DNA of 10,415 bases from a candidate division SR1 bacterium (GTDB lineage Bacteria; Patescibacteriota; Gracilibacteria; Absconditabacterales; Absconditicoccaceae). The stretch spans positions 1-10,415 of the forward strand of contig SKIU01000084.1 of NCBI GenBank assembly GCA_007116275.1. Reading direction: 5' to 3'. A program made the translations under genes and the position numbers. This document shows, one piece after another, positions 8,525 through 10,415 of this stretch. The notes beneath the pieces are model-generated. The model made no database searches. It saw nothing but the letters and a program-made list of their open reading frames with translations, and was not told the origin of the DNA. Position 1 is the first letter of the stretch. Every line of letters starts with the position of its first letter.

Positions 8525-9751
8525 TTATTGTGTTTTTGGGTATTTGCTATGATATCATATGTATAGTCATCGAGGGATGAAAAATAGATAATTGACCATA
8601 CTATCTTCAAAAACATGGAGAAATAGGCCCATGATCAGTAGTACATACAATCATATTAGATATGGTTTGCCTATGGTATCAGTATGTTTTTTGTATATAT
8701 ATATGAGGCTTATACATGTTAATGTTAAGAAAATAAACCCTATGATACCTATGTCGATAGCGATTTGTGCATAGTAATTTTCTGGTAGTATATTCCCTTG
8801 ATGATGAATCGCCGGTCATGCCGTTCATAATCCATATCATAGTGGTTGTTCTATGATGTACTGTAAGCTATGGGTTTTCTGCGTTATGTGCTCTCGTGTC
8901 GATCATCATTTGAATATACTGAGTCATGCGATGAGTGCTATTGTCGATAGTATAATTGTTATCAATATTTTTTTGTTTTGTCTGATCGTGTTTCGGTATA
9001 ATAAGGTTGCTCCCAACACTGATCCAATCAATGCAGTTCTTGATAATGTTAATGTTATACTTGTTATCGTTAGTATTATTATGATTATTCGTCCAAGTTT
9101 ATGATTTTTGGCTTTTTGTTTGTGATAGTGTGCTAATATGAGAGGGAAGAATGCAGCTAAGAAATAGCCATAATTATTGGGTCATGCAAATAGTCACTGC
9201 AGTCTTGGCTCTCCTCATGGTCCTGTGCGATAATAGATAGGTGGTTCTTGTCCGAAGATGAAGTCTCCGATAGCTCCGTATCCTATTTGCATAAAGAAAT
9301 CTGGTCGTATATACTTCAGCATCTGTCGTATGAGTCATCATATGATGATGCTTGCGATTATCTTGGGTATTAGATTTATGTACTTATGAACAGAATCTTT
9401 TCTGCGTGTATATCCTATAAATGCCGCAGAAAACAAAATTCGCAGGAACATAAATCCATATTTGATTCCCACAGCGATGCTATATAAACTCGAATCTGCT
9501 CGCAGTGATACAAGCATACTGATGATTCATGTTATCGATGCTATGCCAAGTGGATACTTTCGTTTTTTTACAAACGGTATGATTTGTTTGTGATGATAGC
9601 TAAGTGCAATAATAAAAATAACGGCTCGTCAGATATCTCTGATAAGTGCTATGGTCTGTATCTGATCATATCATCGTTGGTGTAAGAGTATTACACTGAG
9701 TATATGATATATGACCATGATGATATAAAATATTCCTATTGTATATATCAT
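8525..9751 (-). CDS. O-antigen ligase/polymerase family (Wzy_C) polytopic membrane protein
   Basis: Family members join polysaccharide chains carried on undecaprenyl lipid to acceptors, or polymerise repeat units, at the outer face of the cytoplasmic membrane. The 408-residue protein has about ten hydrophobic segments. Family-typical features are RLQGLFAGPNNYGYFLA (183-199), LTLSRTALIGSVLG (234-247) and a long outward loop with STREH (284-288), YIIEQPLGYGLG (298-309), HH (316-317) and PENYYAQIAIDIGIIG (323-338). About 17 TGAs read as Gly, including the conserved ones in LQGLF and AGPN, so the standard code gives only fragments. The frame ends at TAA (8525-8527). The ATG at 9751 is the first in frame after a TAG stop; the ATG at 9718 is an alternative. 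No glycosyltransferase genes are adjacent, so whether it is a ligase or a polymerase, and its substrate, cannot be told. Confidence 0.9.
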
Positions 9752-9816
9752 AAGGGGAGGGTAGTGTAAATTATGCAATATATGTTGTTATGATATATTT
9801 TCTATAGTGGTTTGCT

Positions 9817-9828
9817 TTGTAATTACAA
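9817..9828. promoter_or_regulatory. 12-bp perfect palindrome upstream of the O-antigen ligase gene
   Basis: TTGTAATTACAA is identical on both strands and lies about 65 bases upstream of the ligase ATG, just downstream (in the minus direction) of the preceding terminator. On the minus strand a weak TATAGA box follows at about promoter distance, so the palindrome would overlap a -35 region. This fits a dimeric repressor site but is unproven; in such AT-rich DNA a 12-bp palindrome can arise by chance. Confidence 0.3.
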
Positions 9829-9833
9829 CAAAA

Positions 9834-9860
9834 TAAAAAAGACTCCCCAAGGAGTCTTAG
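9834..9860 (-). terminator. Rho-independent terminator for the 9874-10415 gene
   Basis: AAGACTCC (9839-9846) pairs perfectly with GGAGTCTT (9851-9858) around CCAA. Reading on the minus strand the hairpin is followed directly by TTTTTTATTTTG. It lies 15 bases past the stop of the minus-strand gene at 9874 and separates it from the O-antigen ligase gene. Confidence 0.9.
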
Positions 9861-9873
9861 TTATTTTTGGTCA

Positions 9874-10415
9874 TTATTTCTTTCGGCCAGGTAGGCTATT
9901 GAGGTAATCTACATATGCTTGTTTGTTGTCTTCAAGACTTGGTGCTATGTTATTTAGCGTTCCTCCCCATCATGCAGCGACTGCTTCTGTATCGAATTTG
10001 TCTTTAATGAATTGTCGTGGTTTTTTTCGTCATTCGACATTGGTTAAGGAACTTTTTTGGAATTCAATATCTCTTCCTGGTCATGATATGTTGAACGGCT
10101 TATCTGTGTCTGATTCTCATTGGAATAGATCTTGTAGTCTGTTGGTCAGATTTGCTGCTTTGAGTGTTTGGTACGTAGTGTAGAGTGGTATGTTTCCTAG
10201 TTGGTTTTTGGTGAGATCTATCGGTGTTTCTTTGTCATATGTTTTAAGGTGGAGTTTCCCGCTTTTTTCGATGAATTCAAAATTTCCTAAATAGTTTGTT
10301 TTTTCACGCAGTTCTTTGTATACTTTTAGACTGGCAGCATATAATTCATTTTTCTGATTATCATCAAGTAAGGTTATACTATCAATATTGTTCTTGATGG
10401 CATCGTTATCTTCTA
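9874..10415 (-). CDS. Unrecognised protein, C-terminal part (5' end outside window)
   Basis: The frame is open from the right window edge to TAA (9874-9876), giving about 179 C-terminal residues. I recognise no family. The segment is hydrophilic and rich in Asp, Lys, Asn and Gln, with no membrane helix or cysteine. Its order is an N-terminal helical stretch (NELYAASLKVYKELREK), a beta-like stretch (GNFEFIEKSGKLHLKTYDKE), ITS-like polar helices (LGNIPLYTTYQTLKAANL, RLQDLF) and a C-terminal part with KPFNISGPGRDIEF, AAGWGGTLNNIAPS and a basic end, LPGRKK. Four TGAs read as Gly: after DLFQ, in ISGPG, in NVEGRK and in AAGWGG. The last one makes two adjacent glycine-rich turns. It is transcribed separately from the ligase gene because a strong terminator lies between them. 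Confidence 0.8.

Noticed and set aside
8600..8700. Possible frameshift near the 3' end of the O-antigen ligase gene
   Set aside because: On recounting, the frame is continuous through this part to the TAA at 8525-8527.
8853..9104. Plus-strand open frames at 8592-8774 and 8853-9104 with membrane-like products
   Set aside because: They are shadows of the minus-strand O-antigen ligase gene, which carries clear family motifs once TGA is read as Gly.

Overview
The window reads as chromosomal DNA from a candidate-phyla-radiation bacterium that translates UGA as glycine (genetic code 25, known from Gracilibacteria/BD1-5 and Absconditabacteria/SR1). The sequence shows this directly. Several genes break at TGA under the standard code, but each becomes one intact, family-like protein when TGA is read as Gly, and many of those TGAs fall on family-conserved glycines (SRGFVY in RNase J, EGFLYPDTY in MltG, the LQGLF and AGPN stretch of the O-antigen ligase). 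TAA and TAG are the only stops. The DNA is AT-rich, gene spacing is tight, and I see no clear Shine-Dalgarno sequence before the starts.

Layout: 3-830 (+) is the 3' part of RNase J, followed by a terminator. 970-2034 (+) is MltG, an endolytic murein transglycosylase. 2157-7012 (+) looks like one operon behind a candidate promoter at 2114-2141. It holds a small membrane-anchored beta-rich protein, a 546-residue multi-domain surface protein with C-terminal FN3-like domains and a membrane anchor, and a 910-residue protein with the full-length architecture of valyl-tRNA synthetase but with essentially all catalytic and editing motifs erased. A bidirectional terminator at about 7026-7055 separates this from a convergent minus-strand block. 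That block contains a membrane-anchored DsbA-type thiol oxidoreductase (7085-7951), preceded in the same operon by a small membrane protein with a histone-H1-like Lys/Thr/Ala tail (7975-8400). Next comes an O-antigen ligase/polymerase family membrane protein (8525-9751). Past another terminator lies the C-terminal part of an unrecognised protein (9874-10415).

Apart from RNase J, the theme is the cell envelope: peptidoglycan chain termination (MltG), surface adhesin-like display, extracytoplasmic disulfide chemistry and glycan polymerisation or ligation. This would fit an episymbiotic or predatory CPR lifestyle, but that is inference. The most unusual element is the degenerate valyl-tRNA synthetase relative. 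It has an open frame over 2.7 kb and conserved domain order, but no HIGH, no KMSKS and no editing residues, and it sits downstream of surface-protein genes. It looks like an aminoacyl-tRNA-synthetase-derived pseudoenzyme.
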